Shown here in pieces: positions 1 to 7,067 of a stretch of 22,574 bases of DNA; the first letter of the stretch is position 1, and each line of letters starts with the position of its first letter. The stretch is from Actinomycetota bacterium (GTDB lineage Bacteria > Actinomycetota > Acidimicrobiia > Acidimicrobiales > Ilumatobacteraceae). The notes beneath the pieces are model-generated. The model was not told the origin of the DNA, did no database searches, and saw nothing but the letters and a program-made list of their open reading frames with translations. The translations under genes and the position numbers were made by a program. Location: positions 1-22,574 of the forward strand of contig WLKU01000006.1 of the NCBI GenBank assembly GCA_009701105.1, written 5' to 3'.

Positions 1-64
1 GAGTGATGGCGGCGCGCTCTGGGCAACGATCGATTGTGAGCATCAACGAGGCGTCGCACCTGCG

Positions 65-331
65 CTAGATAAGCGGCGAGTACTTGCGGTGCACGGCCTG
101 GGCCGAGACCCCCATGGCGATACCGATTTTGCGCCAAGAGACATTGGCCTTGCGGGCAGTCTTTACCGATTCGAGAATCTGATCTTCGAAAATTGCCCTC
201 TCAAATCGAATTTGGAAGAGAGCGCTTTCTGATGGCGTCAGTAGGTGTGCGTTCTTGATATCAAAGTTTTCGAACATCGCTGAATAATCGCGCGTGGACT
301 TGGACTTTTTATGGTTCATCGTTTTAGACAT
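65..331 (-). CDS. Small HTH protein, likely antitoxin/autoregulator of a TA-like pair
   Basis: An 88-residue protein. Residues 55-84 (around KANVSWRKIGIAMGVSAQAV) read as a helix-turn-helix: a helix, a 'SWRKIGIAMGVS' recognition region and a basic tail. The N-terminal 20 residues are Lys/Ser-rich and the middle is helical with many acidic residues. It starts 3 bases after the stop of the BrnT-like gene at 335-553, on the same strand. The last two codons of that gene (CTG AGG) plus its TAA form the purine-rich ribosome binding site for this ATG, so the two are translationally linked. Toxin-first order with a DNA-binding second gene, and a 14-bp palindrome upstream of the pair, suggest an antitoxin that represses its own promoter. 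The HTH and the coupling are seen; the antitoxin role is inference. It could instead be a plain regulator. Confidence 0.7.
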   Translation of the reverse strand: MSKTMNHKKSKSTRDYSAMFENFDIKNAHLLTPSESALFQIRFERAIFEDQILESVKTARKANVSWRKIGIAMGVSAQAVHRKYSPLI

Positions 332-334
332 CTG

Positions 335-553
335 TTACCTCAGGTATTTCTCTTGTGCTCGCATTGCATGAACGATGATGAAACTGTCGCCTTCTTCGAA
401 TGTGCCGATCTCCAGTAAATTTCCACTGAAGTCTGGGCCGATAGTGATTGTCATGTCGCCGTTACTAAAGCGTCGTAGGTGCAAACGCATTGCGTGAAAC
501 ATCTCATCTGGAGTAACCCCATGTTTGTATGCGCTGCGATGGATTGATGTCAT
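335..553 (-). CDS. BrnT-like small toxin candidate (paralogue of 1879-2103)
   Basis: A 72-residue protein with the pattern KHG near residue 10, IGP...GNLLEIG in the middle and I.HAM.A...YLR at the end. The layout (KHG start, a central strand with G..LL, and a last strand followed by a basic helix) resembles BrnT-type RNase toxins, where the end motif is usually ISAR.A. I infer only fold similarity. It aligns without gaps over 63 residues to the protein at 1879-2103 (27 identical). It is the first gene of a leftward pair with the HTH gene at 65-331. There is no Shine-Dalgarno sequence before the ATG. A palindrome ending 8 bases upstream overlaps the presumed promoter. Toxicity is not shown by the sequence. 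Confidence 0.7.
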   Translation of the reverse strand: MTSIHRSAYKHGVTPDEMFHAMRLHLRRFSNGDMTITIGPDFSGNLLEIGTFEEGDSFIIVHAMRAQEKYLR

Positions 554-560
554 GAGTTTA

Positions 561-574
561 TCAACATATGTTGA
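561..574. promoter_or_regulatory. 14-bp perfect palindrome, likely operator of the TA-like pair
   Basis: TCAACATATGTTGA is a perfect 14-bp palindrome 7 bases upstream of the ATG of the toxin-like gene at 335-553. Read on the minus strand it contains TATGTT, a plausible -10 hexamer 9 bases before the start codon, so a bound protein would block transcription. The HTH protein encoded by the second gene of the pair is the obvious candidate ligand (inference). Confidence 0.6.
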
Positions 575-657
575 CGGTCGTCAAAAGGCCGGAAAGTATC
601 TATGCCTCAGATGTGGAGATGGATTCGGGGTTTATGCTGCGTGCAACACGGCTGGTA

Positions 658-663
658 TAGGTT
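658..663 (+). promoter_or_regulatory. -10 hexamer TAGGTT for the small gene at 670
   Basis: TAGGTT fits the TANNNT -10 pattern and ends exactly 6 bases before ATG 670, so the transcript could begin at or next to the start codon. The 6-base gap (GAGGTC) also looks like a weak ribosome binding site, so a short leader is possible. Confidence 0.35.
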
Positions 664-669
664 GAGGTC

Positions 670-816
670 ATGAAACTTGGACCAGGACTTACCTTCTCGT
701 GGAAGCGTGCATTGGGTGTAACAAAAGCCAAACGTAAGATTTCGCGTGCAGCTGGCATTCCACTCACAAGATCAGGCCGACGCAGCAAGCTCGGTCGTTG
801 GATGGGAATGAAATAA
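670..816 (+). CDS. 48-residue basic protein with SFSWKRALG-like motif
   Basis: A short gene that is easily missed because a spurious reverse-strand reading frame covers it. The product begins MKLGPGLTFSWKRALGV, continues with a Lys/Arg-rich middle (KAKRKISRAAGIP) and ends TRSGRRSKLGRWMGMK. It is strongly basic with almost no acidic residues. The sense of the pattern (FSWKRALG..KAK..ISR..GIPLT.SGR..K.GR.MG) matches what I recall of small uncharacterised proteins in actinobacteria and cyanobacteria, usually unnamed; I cannot give a family. ATG at 670 follows GAGGTC and a TAGGTT hexamer. It may bind nucleic acid because of its charge, but that is a guess. Confidence 0.65.
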   Translation: MKLGPGLTFSWKRALGVTKAKRKISRAAGIPLTRSGRRSKLGRWMGMK

Positions 817-970
817 GATTTCGGGGAGGATCGCGCATACGTGTGGGTTATATGTTGCGAAGTTAGGATTAAGAGTCCCAAGGAATTGTCGCGCTCCATA
901 CGCCCTGTGCGGGCATTTGGTTAGTTGTTTAATGATTTAGTCTCTTAAAACCACTTACTCTTCGGGTATC

Positions 971-981
971 GGTAGCGTGAC
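971..981 (+). promoter_or_regulatory. Promoter-like GGTAGCGTGAC before the SGNH gene
   Basis: Contains TAGCGT (973-978), a TANNNT -10 pattern 9 bases before ATG 988. The same 11-mer occurs at 21439-21449, in the same position before the helicase gene. No Shine-Dalgarno sequence lies between it and the ATG, which suggests a very short leader. Confidence 0.35.
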
Positions 982-987
982 CCATTC

Positions 988-1611
988 ATGGGAAACATGC
1001 TTGGTGCAATCGGGTTGGTGCTTGGGCTACTTGTAGCCCCAACCGTCTCTGCCACACCCACTGTACGGCCAACCAAAAAAGAAGCACTACTGGTTGGTGA
1101 CTCGGTCATGTCGATCTTGTTGCATACCGATGCGGCGCTCACATTGCTCGAGAAGGAGCATCCATTTTTGTTGCGCTCGGTGCCGTGTCAGCGCTTGATC
1201 TTTGAAGGATGCAAGCCAATTGCGAAAGACAGTTCGCTCAAGATGTTGCAGATGAACAAAGGCAAGTTTTCAAACGTCGTGGTGGTGAGCACCGGATATA
1301 ACGACCTTGACGACGCCAACTTTGCGCGAGCTGTGCGCGCAATTACGAGCGAAGCCAAGCAACAGGGTGTTGAAGTGCTGTGGCTGACCTATCGGCAAGC
1401 AGGCAATGTACGCATGAAGAGTGTGTCGTACAACCGTCAGTTGTTTGAGTTGGCAAAAAAGATTGACAACCTGCACATCTTGCGCTGGTGCGATATCAGT
1501 AATGGACACCCCGAATGGTTTACTGCTGACTCAGTGCACATGAATGCCACCGGTGGACTGGCATTGGCAAAGGCGATCTCGGCCGCCATTGGACAACTGA
1601 CAACTACCTAA
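988..1611 (+). CDS. Exported SGNH/GDSL-like hydrolase
   Basis: A 207-residue protein with a hydrophobic segment at residues 4-22 (ending VSA-TP, a good signal peptidase I site), so it should be exported. The SGNH blocks are in order: GDS at 37-39 (nucleophile Ser39), GYND at 103-106 (block III, Asn105), and D181-S-V-H184 (block V, the Asp-x-x-His pair). The family cleaves or transfers esters, for example O-acetyl groups on cell-wall or extracellular glycans or lipids; the substrate here is not evident. Two cysteines (67 and 75) could form a disulfide. ATG 988 is the only upstream start before an in-frame TAG at 973. Its stop overlaps the convergent gene at 1608-1874 by 4 bases. Confidence 0.85.
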   Translation: MGNMLGAIGLVLGLLVAPTVSATPTVRPTKKEALLVGDSVMSILLHTDAALTLLEKEHPFLLRSVPCQRLIFEGCKPIAKDSSLKMLQMNKGKFSNVVVVSTGYNDLDDANFARAVRAITSEAKQQGVEVLWLTYRQAGNVRMKSVSYNRQLFELAKKIDNLHILRWCDISNGHPEWFTADSVHMNATGGLALAKAISAAIGQLTTT

Positions 1612-1874
1612 GGTTGATCTGCGACCATCTGGTGAGAGCTATACCGACGCACGTATTCCATTTGGTGCACGAGGGGCATCTGGCGGTACTCAATTTGTTC
1701 TTGCCACAAACAAAATGCACAAGGTTCATCGTCGGGTTGAAGTTCGCCTGACAGAGCCAAAGTTTTTAACTCTGCAAGCTCAATATCGGAGTAGATGCGG
1801 AATGGCACATCTACAACACGTTCAAAATAATCGAAGGGCTCAATATTTTCTGGATCTGCTGTTGTCGTATTCAT
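1608..1874 (-). CDS. Partner of the second BrnT-like toxin candidate, unknown family
   Basis: An 88-residue acidic protein that I do not recognise. It has a Pro/Glu-rich N-terminus, a helical stretch around residues 29-46 (DIELAELKTLALSGEL), a CAFC pair at 52-55 and an amphipathic helical tail. No helix-turn-helix is visible, unlike the second gene of the pair at 65-331. It begins 4 bases after the stop of the toxin-like gene at 1879-2103. That gene's final codons CTG AGG and TGA supply the ribosome binding site (GAGGTGAC), the same arrangement as in the first pair. By position it is a candidate antitoxin (inference). Its stop overlaps the SGNH gene by 4 bases on the other strand. Confidence 0.6.
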   Translation of the reverse strand: MNTTTADPENIEPFDYFERVVDVPFRIYSDIELAELKTLALSGELQPDDEPCAFCLWQEQIEYRQMPLVHQMEYVRRYSSHQMVADQP

Positions 1875-1878
1875 AGTG

Positions 1879-2103
1879 TCACCTCAGGAATTTGTGTCGG
1901 GCCGGCATGGCATGGAATATTCGGACGGTATTTCGGTCGGTCGTGTAGCCGATTTCAAGGAGGTTTCCGTGACGGTTTGGCCCGATGCACATGACGAAGT
2001 TGTCAACATCAAGCGATCTTATTGCATGCCTATATGCATGGATCATGTCATCATCAGCAATTCCGTGCTTCCGAGCGCTTGCAAGAATTGCTGGTATCAA
2101 CAT
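1879..2103 (-). CDS. BrnT-like small toxin candidate (paralogue of 335-553)
   Basis: A 74-residue protein from the ATG at 2103. A longer reading from 2163 adds 20 residues with no match in the paralogue, so I chose the inner start (MLIPAILASARKHG). The shared frame with the protein at 335-553 is KHG....D.M.HA.R...R, IGP...GNLLEIG and I.HAM.A..K.LR, 27 of 63 identical without a gap. The pattern resembles BrnT-type RNases, but the typical ISAR motif is HAMPA here. It is followed at once by the small gene at 1608-1874. No Shine-Dalgarno sequence precedes the start. The toxin role is inference from family resemblance and gene pairing. Confidence 0.65.
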   Translation of the reverse strand: MLIPAILASARKHGIADDDMIHAYRHAIRSLDVDNFVMCIGPNRHGNLLEIGYTTDRNTVRIFHAMPARHKFLR

Positions 2104-2199
2104 AGTACCAAGACAAAGAGCGAACGGGCATGAAGAGGCATTTGTCTTGCATGTGTGCGGCAATCATCGAAATGTGACGCAGCTTTATCGTTGTGGAAT

Positions 2200-2205
2200 T
2201 AGGGT
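2200..2205 (+). promoter_or_regulatory. -10 hexamer TAGGGT for leaderless gcvH
   Basis: TAGGGT (TANNNT) ends 6 bases before the GTG start of gcvH, placing the expected transcription start on the first base of the codon. No ribosome binding site is present in the 6-base gap (TGTTGC). Confidence 0.5.
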
Positions 2206-2211
2206 TGTTGC

Positions 2212-2589
2212 GTGAAGATTGTTGACGGACTCTTGTACTCACGAAGTCATGAATGGGTGCTTGTCGACGGAGAGTCGGCACGAGTCGGCATCACTGATCA
2301 CGCACAAGATGCGCTTGGACAAATTGTCGATGTGCAATTGCCGTCAATTGGTGGTGCAGTTGTTGCGGGCAAAGCTGTTGCCGAAGTGGAGAGCAGCAAG
2401 AGCGTGAGCGACATTGGTTCACCGGTGAGCGGCACCGTAGTGCTGGTAAATGAATTGCTTGCTGATCAACCCGAGTTGATTAACTCAGATCCGTTTGGTG
2501 CCGGCTGGTTGTATGAAGTGCAACTCTCGTATGACGAAATGCTTGAGGGCTTGATGTCAGCAGATGAGTATCGAGCACTCACGCAATAA
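2212..2589 (+). CDS. gcvH: Glycine cleavage system H protein
   Basis: A 125-residue protein of normal length for GcvH, the lipoylated carrier that shuttles the aminomethyl group between the P, T and L proteins of glycine cleavage. The lipoyl-lysine is Lys63 in VESSKSVSD. The start YSRSHEWV, ITDHAQDALG and the tail (NSDPFGAGWLYEV) are all typical. The start is GTG, fixed by the conserved N-terminus and by a -10 hexamer 6 bases upstream. The P, T and L genes are not in this window. In mycobacteria gcvH lies next to garA, a kinase substrate gene; here the neighbourhood holds a PASTA pseudokinase gene (3179), a loose parallel only. Confidence 0.95.
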   Translation: MKIVDGLLYSRSHEWVLVDGESARVGITDHAQDALGQIVDVQLPSIGGAVVAGKAVAEVESSKSVSDIGSPVSGTVVLVNELLADQPELINSDPFGAGWLYEVQLSYDEMLEGLMSADEYRALTQ

Positions 2590-2600
2590 CAATTGACTCA

Positions 2601-3077
2601 TCAGTCGATGAAGAAGGTCCAGGAATATGTGCGCGATGCGTTTTCGCCATCTTTGATAAGCCAATAGCGGACACTGCCTTTGTGTTCGCCCTGAGTGAGT
2701 TCGGCAATCGGTGCGCCGGGTTGGGGAAGATAACTGATGATGTAGTTGCCTACGTCAAAGATTGCAGTGGGGGGCAAGTTGACTTGTGCGCCGGGAGCAA
2801 TTTGTTTTCCTGTAGCAACAACTTCGTCGAGACGAGTTGTTGGCAACTCGATGCCATCGATTGTCAATGTTGCGGTGTACCCCTCGATGAAGTCGACAAT
2901 GATTTGTGATTGTTGGAGAACTTGATCGCCTTGACCCGGAGAAATTTGTTCGATTGCCTCAGGAAGATTCGATGCATCGCGCCCAGAGAGCCCTGTGCTC
3001 ATGCCGATAACGAACAACACGAGCCCAGCAGAAATACCAACACTGATGATGAGCAATTTGTAGTCAATTTTTTTCAC
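2601..3077 (-). CDS. Membrane-anchored extracytoplasmic protein of unknown function
   Basis: A 158-residue protein. Residues 8-27 (LLIISVGISAGLVLFVIGMS) form one membrane segment after a short basic start (MKKIDYK), giving an N-in anchor. The rest is an extracytoplasmic domain rich in beta-prone stretches (QSQIIVDFIEGYTATLTIDG, then a Pro-rich link, VRYWLIKDG and TYSWTFFID), which looks like a small Ig-like or beta-sandwich fold. There are no catalytic motifs and no cysteines. The start is GTG at 3077; no Shine-Dalgarno sequence is visible. It converges with gcvH with 11 bases between, and is divergent from the PASTA gene at 3179. I do not recognise the family. Confidence 0.75.
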   Translation of the reverse strand: MKKIDYKLLIISVGISAGLVLFVIGMSTGLSGRDASNLPEAIEQISPGQGDQVLQQSQIIVDFIEGYTATLTIDGIELPTTRLDEVVATGKQIAPGAQVNLPPTAIFDVGNYIISYLPQPGAPIAELTQGEHKGSVRYWLIKDGENASRTYSWTFFID

Positions 3078-3167
3078 TGCTCTATTCTCGCCGATTTTGT
3101 AGACAGTTCAAGAGTTTTGGGGCAACAGTCACATGACACTCGCCAAAAAGGGCTTTACTGGACTATG

Positions 3168-3173
3168 TTTAAT
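3168..3173 (+). promoter_or_regulatory. -10 hexamer TTTAAT for the PASTA gene
   Basis: TTTAAT matches the TATAAT consensus at 5 of 6 bases and ends 5 bases before ATG 3179. The gap (GGCTC) has no ribosome binding site, so a leaderless transcript is likely. Confidence 0.45.
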
Positions 3174-3178
3174 GGCTC

Positions 3179-5107
3179 ATGAGTAGACAAGATCCATTGG
3201 TGGGCGCATTGTTTGCCAACCGATATCGCATCGGTGATTCTCGAAGTGGGGGATCTGGCGAGTCGTCGGTATATGACGCAACAGATGTGCGAAGCCACAA
3301 ACGTGTAGTGATTCGTGTGTCGACCGCACAGTCCCTCATTGACTTGGATAGCGGCGTTGTGCTGGTTGCCGATGCGGTTGAATTGTTTAAACGGCAAACC
3401 CAAATGCTCGCGAGCATGTCGCACCCTTCACTTGCCTCGATTGACGACTGGGGCACGCAAGAGGTTGACGGAACGTTGTATGCCTTTACGGTGCTTGAGC
3501 ATTATGCGGGTGGTACGTTGCGCGAGATTTTGGATCGGGGCCGCAGACTTACTCCATCTCAAGCGCTTGCCGTTGGGCTCGATGTATGTCGAGCATTGCA
3601 CTTTTTGCATGGCAAAGGATGGGTGCATGGCGACGTGCGACCCGCAAATATATTTTTAGGTGATGATTCGCGAGTGAGGCTTGCGGGTTTGGGCTTGAAG
3701 CGCATTGTGCACTCTGAGCAAATGAGTATTGAGCAAGCCAGTTATGCAGCACCAGAGATCGCAACTGGACAACAACCAACAGAGCAGAGCGATGTGTATT
3801 CGCTCGCACTCACATTGCTTGAAATGATTACAGGAACATTGCCATTTGTGGGTGACACCGCTGCAATCACACTTGCAGCGCGTATTGACAAATTGCTGCC
3901 AGTATCGGCCGATTTGGGCCCGATTGCTGCACCGCTTGAGCGTGCTGGAAGGCCTGAAGCAAGCGAGCGATTTAGTGCGATCGACTTTGGTCGCGCGTTT
4001 GCTGCGATTGCCGACAAGATGCCGATGCCGCTACCTATTGAGCCGCTTGAGTCGAAGAGTTTTGAGGCAGTAATAGAGGAAAAGATTGTTGATCGAACGG
4101 GAGAGATTGCGCGACCTGTGGTGCCAGCTTCTGCATCGGAGCAAAAGATGATCATTGATAATTCGGACGAACCGATTTACATCGCGAATCCTGCCGAGAT
4201 CAAGCGGCACAAACGGATAGTTGCAATTGGTGCAGTGGTGGCCTTGTTGATGGCTGGTGGCATCTCGTATCGAATCTTTGCAAAGCGTTCTCATGAGGTG
4301 CCGGTAATTGCCGAGATGAATGAAGGAGAAGTGCGCAATTTGGTCGTGCCGTTTAAGTGGACCATTGTTGTGACAGCCGAGCGCAGCGACGAGGTGCCCG
4401 CTGGCAATGTGATCCGCACCGAACCGGCGACTGGCGAGTCATTGGAAGAGGGCAAAACATTGACTCTCGTCATCTCGCAAGGACCATCGCTTGCGCAATT
4501 GCCAGATTTAGTTGGTAAAACTCTGCAAGAAGCTGTTGATGCGTTGACGGCGCTCGAGCTTGTGCCTGCTCAAAAAGATTCGTCAAGTGAAGACGTTGCT
4601 GCAGGCTCTGTTATTTCATGGTTAGTACCAGAGCAGCCGAGTTTGGTACCCGGAGACAAAGTGTTGCGCGGAACAGCCATTGATGTGTTGATATCGACGG
4701 GGCCCGCTCCGCGTGAGATGCCATCGCTCATAGGGATGACTCTTGAACAAGCGCAGACAGCGATGAATGAATTGCGCTTGGTGTTAGTTGAGACACCAGC
4801 TGCCAAGAGCAATGCTGCGGCTGAGGGTTTAATCGGTGCGCAGTCAGTTGTGCCAGGAACTCAGATCGCTCGTGATGCACAAGTTGCCTACTCGCTTTCG
4901 CTCGGACCAGATTTAGTAGAGATGCCGCGAATCATTGGCAACAGTTTTGCAACGGTAGAACCAAGGCTGCTTGAAGCAGGATTCGTTGTGGGAAAAGTCA
5001 CAGGTAAACCAAATTACAAATTGCGCAAGGCATTTGTGGGTGACAAAGCGATTACTAATGGTGATCAGGTGCCACGCGGCGCAACAATTGATCTTGTCTT
5101 TCCTTAA
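3179..5107 (+). CDS. PASTA-domain Ser/Thr protein kinase-like protein, probable pseudokinase
   Basis: A 642-residue membrane protein with the PknB layout: kinase-like domain about 15-280, linker, one membrane segment about 347-364, and four PASTA repeats outside (about 372-436, 437-507, 511-577 and 578-642). PASTA repeats bind peptidoglycan fragments or lipid II. The kinase fold is clear (HGDVRPAN at 150-157, YAAPE at 189-193, SDVYSLA at 204-210), but key residues are changed. The beta-3 lysine is Arg46 (VVIRV). The DFG aspartate is Gly170 (LAGLGLKR), so the Mg-binding residue is missing. HRD is HGD, keeping Asp152 and Asn157. It is probably an inactive receptor or scaffold in cell-wall or division control (inference). 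No FHA or phosphatase gene is adjacent. Confidence 0.9.
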   Translation: MSRQDPLVGALFANRYRIGDSRSGGSGESSVYDATDVRSHKRVVIRVSTAQSLIDLDSGVVLVADAVELFKRQTQMLASMSHPSLASIDDWGTQEVDGTLYAFTVLEHYAGGTLREILDRGRRLTPSQALAVGLDVCRALHFLHGKGWVHGDVRPANIFLGDDSRVRLAGLGLKRIVHSEQMSIEQASYAAPEIATGQQPTEQSDVYSLALTLLEMITGTLPFVGDTAAITLAARIDKLLPVSADLGPIAAPLERAGRPEASERFSAIDFGRAFAAIADKMPMPLPIEPLESKSFEAVIEEKIVDRTGEIARPVVPASASEQKMIIDNSDEPIYIANPAEIKRHKRIVAIGAVVALLMAGGISYRIFAKRSHEVPVIAEMNEGEVRNLVVPFKWTIVVTAERSDEVPAGNVIRTEPATGESLEEGKTLTLVISQGPSLAQLPDLVGKTLQEAVDALTALELVPAQKDSSSEDVAAGSVISWLVPEQPSLVPGDKVLRGTAIDVLISTGPAPREMPSLIGMTLEQAQTAMNELRLVLVETPAAKSNAAAEGLIGAQSVVPGTQIARDAQVAYSLSLGPDLVEMPRIIGNSFATVEPRLLEAGFVVGKVTGKPNYKLRKAFVGDKAITNGDQVPRGATIDLVFP

Positions 5108-5135
5108 GACAACAACATTGATGCGGTAGCGGCAT

Positions 5136-5141
5136 TATCGT
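5136..5141 (+). promoter_or_regulatory. -10 hexamer TATCGT for the MFS gene
   Basis: TATCGT (TANNNT) ends 6 bases before GTG 5148. The gap AGAAGA is purine-rich and could be a weak ribosome binding site, so a leaderless start is possible but less certain than for gcvH. Confidence 0.35.
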
Positions 5142-5147
5142 AGAAGA

Positions 5148-6641
5148 GTGAAAAACAACGAGCACCTTGCAAAGTCGCTCGATGATGAAGCCGGAATTAT
5201 TGACTCTGGTGGTGTTGACGAGATTTCAATCATCCCTTGGTCGCGCTTGCTTACGGGCAAAGTTGCAAAGACTGTTGGTTTAACGCATCGCAAAGCAACA
5301 CTTGCAGTGCTGCTGGCATCGGTATTTACCGTCAGTTTTACGATCACTCTGCTGGTGGTATCGCTCAAGACAGTGGCCGACAGTCTTGGTAGCAGTGTGA
5401 CCGTGCTGAGTTGGACAATTACTGCACCGCTTCTGGCATTTGGTGTGGTTGGGCCTGCATTCGGAAAATCGGGCGACTTGTGGGGTCACAAGCGCATGTT
5501 TGTTGGGGGGTTGTTCTTTGCTGGAATTTTCTCGCTAATCAGTGGTTTTGCTTGGAGCGCGGTTTCGCTGATTGTGTTTCGCACTTTGTCGGCCGCAGCG
5601 GGTGCTGCGACAGGGCCTGCAGCAATGGCCTACATCAACCGCATGTTTCGTGCCGACGAACGAGTGCGGCCACTTGGGTATTGGAGTTTTGTAACCGCCG
5701 GCGCTCCTGTGCTCGGTGTTGTTGCAGGTACGCCGCTCGTAGAGATTTTTGGTTGGCGCGTGATCTTTTTGGTGCAAGCACCTTTATGCGTAATCGGCGC
5801 ATTGGTGTCGTTTAGATTGCTGCCCGACACTGATCGCCAAGAGAACGTGCGCTTTGATGTGAAGGGTTCTGCAACTCTCGGAGCCGGATCGGTGTTGATA
5901 TTGCTCACAATCAACCGCGGCAACTCATGGGGTTGGACAAGTGCGGCCACATTGGCTAGTGGTATTGCTGGCGCCGCAGCATTGTTGATTTTTTATCAGA
6001 TCGAAAAGACTGCATCCGATCCACTGATCCCCGTCAAATGGCTGCGCACTCGTAACGTAGCGTTTCCTGTTGCGACACAGGGCCTCATGAACATGGCGTA
6101 CATGGGAAGTTTTTTGCTTCTTCCGCAGTTGCTTGAAAACGGCCTTGACTACAAGCCATCGCACATTGGTTGGCTAGTGATTGCTCGACCACTCACTTTT
6201 TCGTTGATCGCACCGATGGCCGGATACATAGTGGGCAGAACAGGCGAGCGCAACACTGGCATGGCGGGAGCAGGAGCAATATTGATCGCCATGATTGTGA
6301 TGCACGGAATTGGTGTAGGAACACATGACTGGGTGATTGTGTTGAGCCTTGCATTAACTGGTTTTGGGATGGGCATTGCAGCACCGAGCCTGACAGCACT
6401 ACTTGCAGCATCGGTAAAGTCGAGCGATATGGGTGTTGCAAGTGCAATGCAGCAACTGATGTCGCAAATGGGTGCGGTGATGGGTGGAGCATTAATGATC
6501 AGCGTGCACGACATCACTGAAAAATCTGGAAAAGTTGTGAGTTACTCCAACGGTTTACTTGTGGGAGTTGTATGCGCAGCGCTCGCAATAGTTACTGCAA
6601 GCTTGGTGCGCTCAGTAGATCGCAGTGCGAATACCGTCTAG
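5148..6641 (+). CDS. MFS transporter, DHA2-like 14-helix exporter
   Basis: A 497-residue integral membrane protein with a roughly 50-residue cytoplasmic N-terminus, then many hydrophobic segments consistent with the 14-helix DHA2 drug:proton antiporter group. Motif A is present at about 106-121 (GKSGDLWGHKRMFVGG) in the loop between helices 2 and 3. A motif-C-like Gly/Pro-rich helix follows (GAPVLGVVAGTPLVEIFGWR), the stretch that is typical of exporters. It should use the proton gradient to expel a small molecule; the substrate cannot be told. The start is GTG at 5148, 40 bases after the PASTA gene, with its own -10-like hexamer. It converges with the SCP2 gene, whose stop is 3 bases away. 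Confidence 0.9.
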   Translation: MKNNEHLAKSLDDEAGIIDSGGVDEISIIPWSRLLTGKVAKTVGLTHRKATLAVLLASVFTVSFTITLLVVSLKTVADSLGSSVTVLSWTITAPLLAFGVVGPAFGKSGDLWGHKRMFVGGLFFAGIFSLISGFAWSAVSLIVFRTLSAAAGAATGPAAMAYINRMFRADERVRPLGYWSFVTAGAPVLGVVAGTPLVEIFGWRVIFLVQAPLCVIGALVSFRLLPDTDRQENVRFDVKGSATLGAGSVLILLTINRGNSWGWTSAATLASGIAGAAALLIFYQIEKTASDPLIPVKWLRTRNVAFPVATQGLMNMAYMGSFLLLPQLLENGLDYKPSHIGWLVIARPLTFSLIAPMAGYIVGRTGERNTGMAGAGAILIAMIVMHGIGVGTHDWVIVLSLALTGFGMGIAAPSLTALLAASVKSSDMGVASAMQQLMSQMGAVMGGALMISVHDITEKSGKVVSYSNGLLVGVVCAALAIVTASLVRSVDRSANTV

Positions 6642-6643
6642 TT

Positions 6644-7057
6644 TTATTGCAGCAAGGTAATGGCGAGAATTTCGGCGGCGACTTGTTCGGCTAGATCATT
6701 CGCTGGCATCACCGATGGCATCATCAACATCTTGGAGACATCACCTTCAACTTTGATGCGACCCGACATAAACGCTTGCATGCCAGCCTGTGGGTCTTGA
6801 TCAAAAAATACCTTGTGTGCGGTTTCGTAGTCGGTAGTCACCGTGAGGTCTGGTTTATCAATATGACCGAGGTCCATTACCAATACACCTGTTGATGTGT
6901 CGATGTGGCTTCTGATCTCGGTGTCACTAAATGGAACCTTGGTGATGACCTGGTTCATGCGAATGGAGATGGGGATTTTGGGAACTTGGCCTTCGTATTT
7001 TGCGCGAATAATTCGTGCTTCAGTAATCCACTCTTCAGACAAAAACGGGTGAGGCAT
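6644..7057 (-). CDS. SCP2 sterol-transfer-family protein
   Basis: A 137-residue protein from ATG 7057. A longer frame running to 7282 overlaps pyrF and lacks family similarity upstream, so I rejected it. The SCP2 fold is recognisable by VVMDLG-like and DLTVTTDYETAHKVF stretches and the hallmark AFMSGRIKVEGDVSKMLMM near residues 95-113. Such domains hold lipids or other hydrophobic ligands in a cavity; in actinobacteria they often accompany lipid or sterol metabolism, but the ligand is unknown. It is the last gene of a leftward unit ferredoxin-pyrF-SCP2, 10 bases after the pyrF stop. No good ribosome binding site is visible. Confidence 0.88.
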   Translation of the reverse strand: MPHPFLSEEWITEARIIRAKYEGQVPKIPISIRMNQVITKVPFSDTEIRSHIDTSTGVLVMDLGHIDKPDLTVTTDYETAHKVFFDQDPQAGMQAFMSGRIKVEGDVSKMLMMPSVMPANDLAEQVAAEILAITLLQ

Positions 7058-7067
7058 GGGAAGAACT

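Noticed and set aside
3..68. Possible tail of a rightward gene entering from the left edge (…SGQRSIVSINEASHLR then TAG)
   Set aside because: Only 21 codons are visible with no recognisable motif; the frame may be open by chance. Nothing else is supported in bases 1-64.
600..899. 99-residue reverse-strand frame
   Set aside because: It has no start context or family pattern, and the forward 48-residue gene with ordered motifs lies within it.
902..914. GCCC-TGTGC-GGGC as a terminator after the 48-residue gene
   Set aside because: The stem is only 4 bp and no T-run follows directly.
2104..2163. N-terminal extension of the second toxin-like gene to 2163
   Set aside because: The extra 20 residues have no match in the paralogue, which aligns from the inner start.
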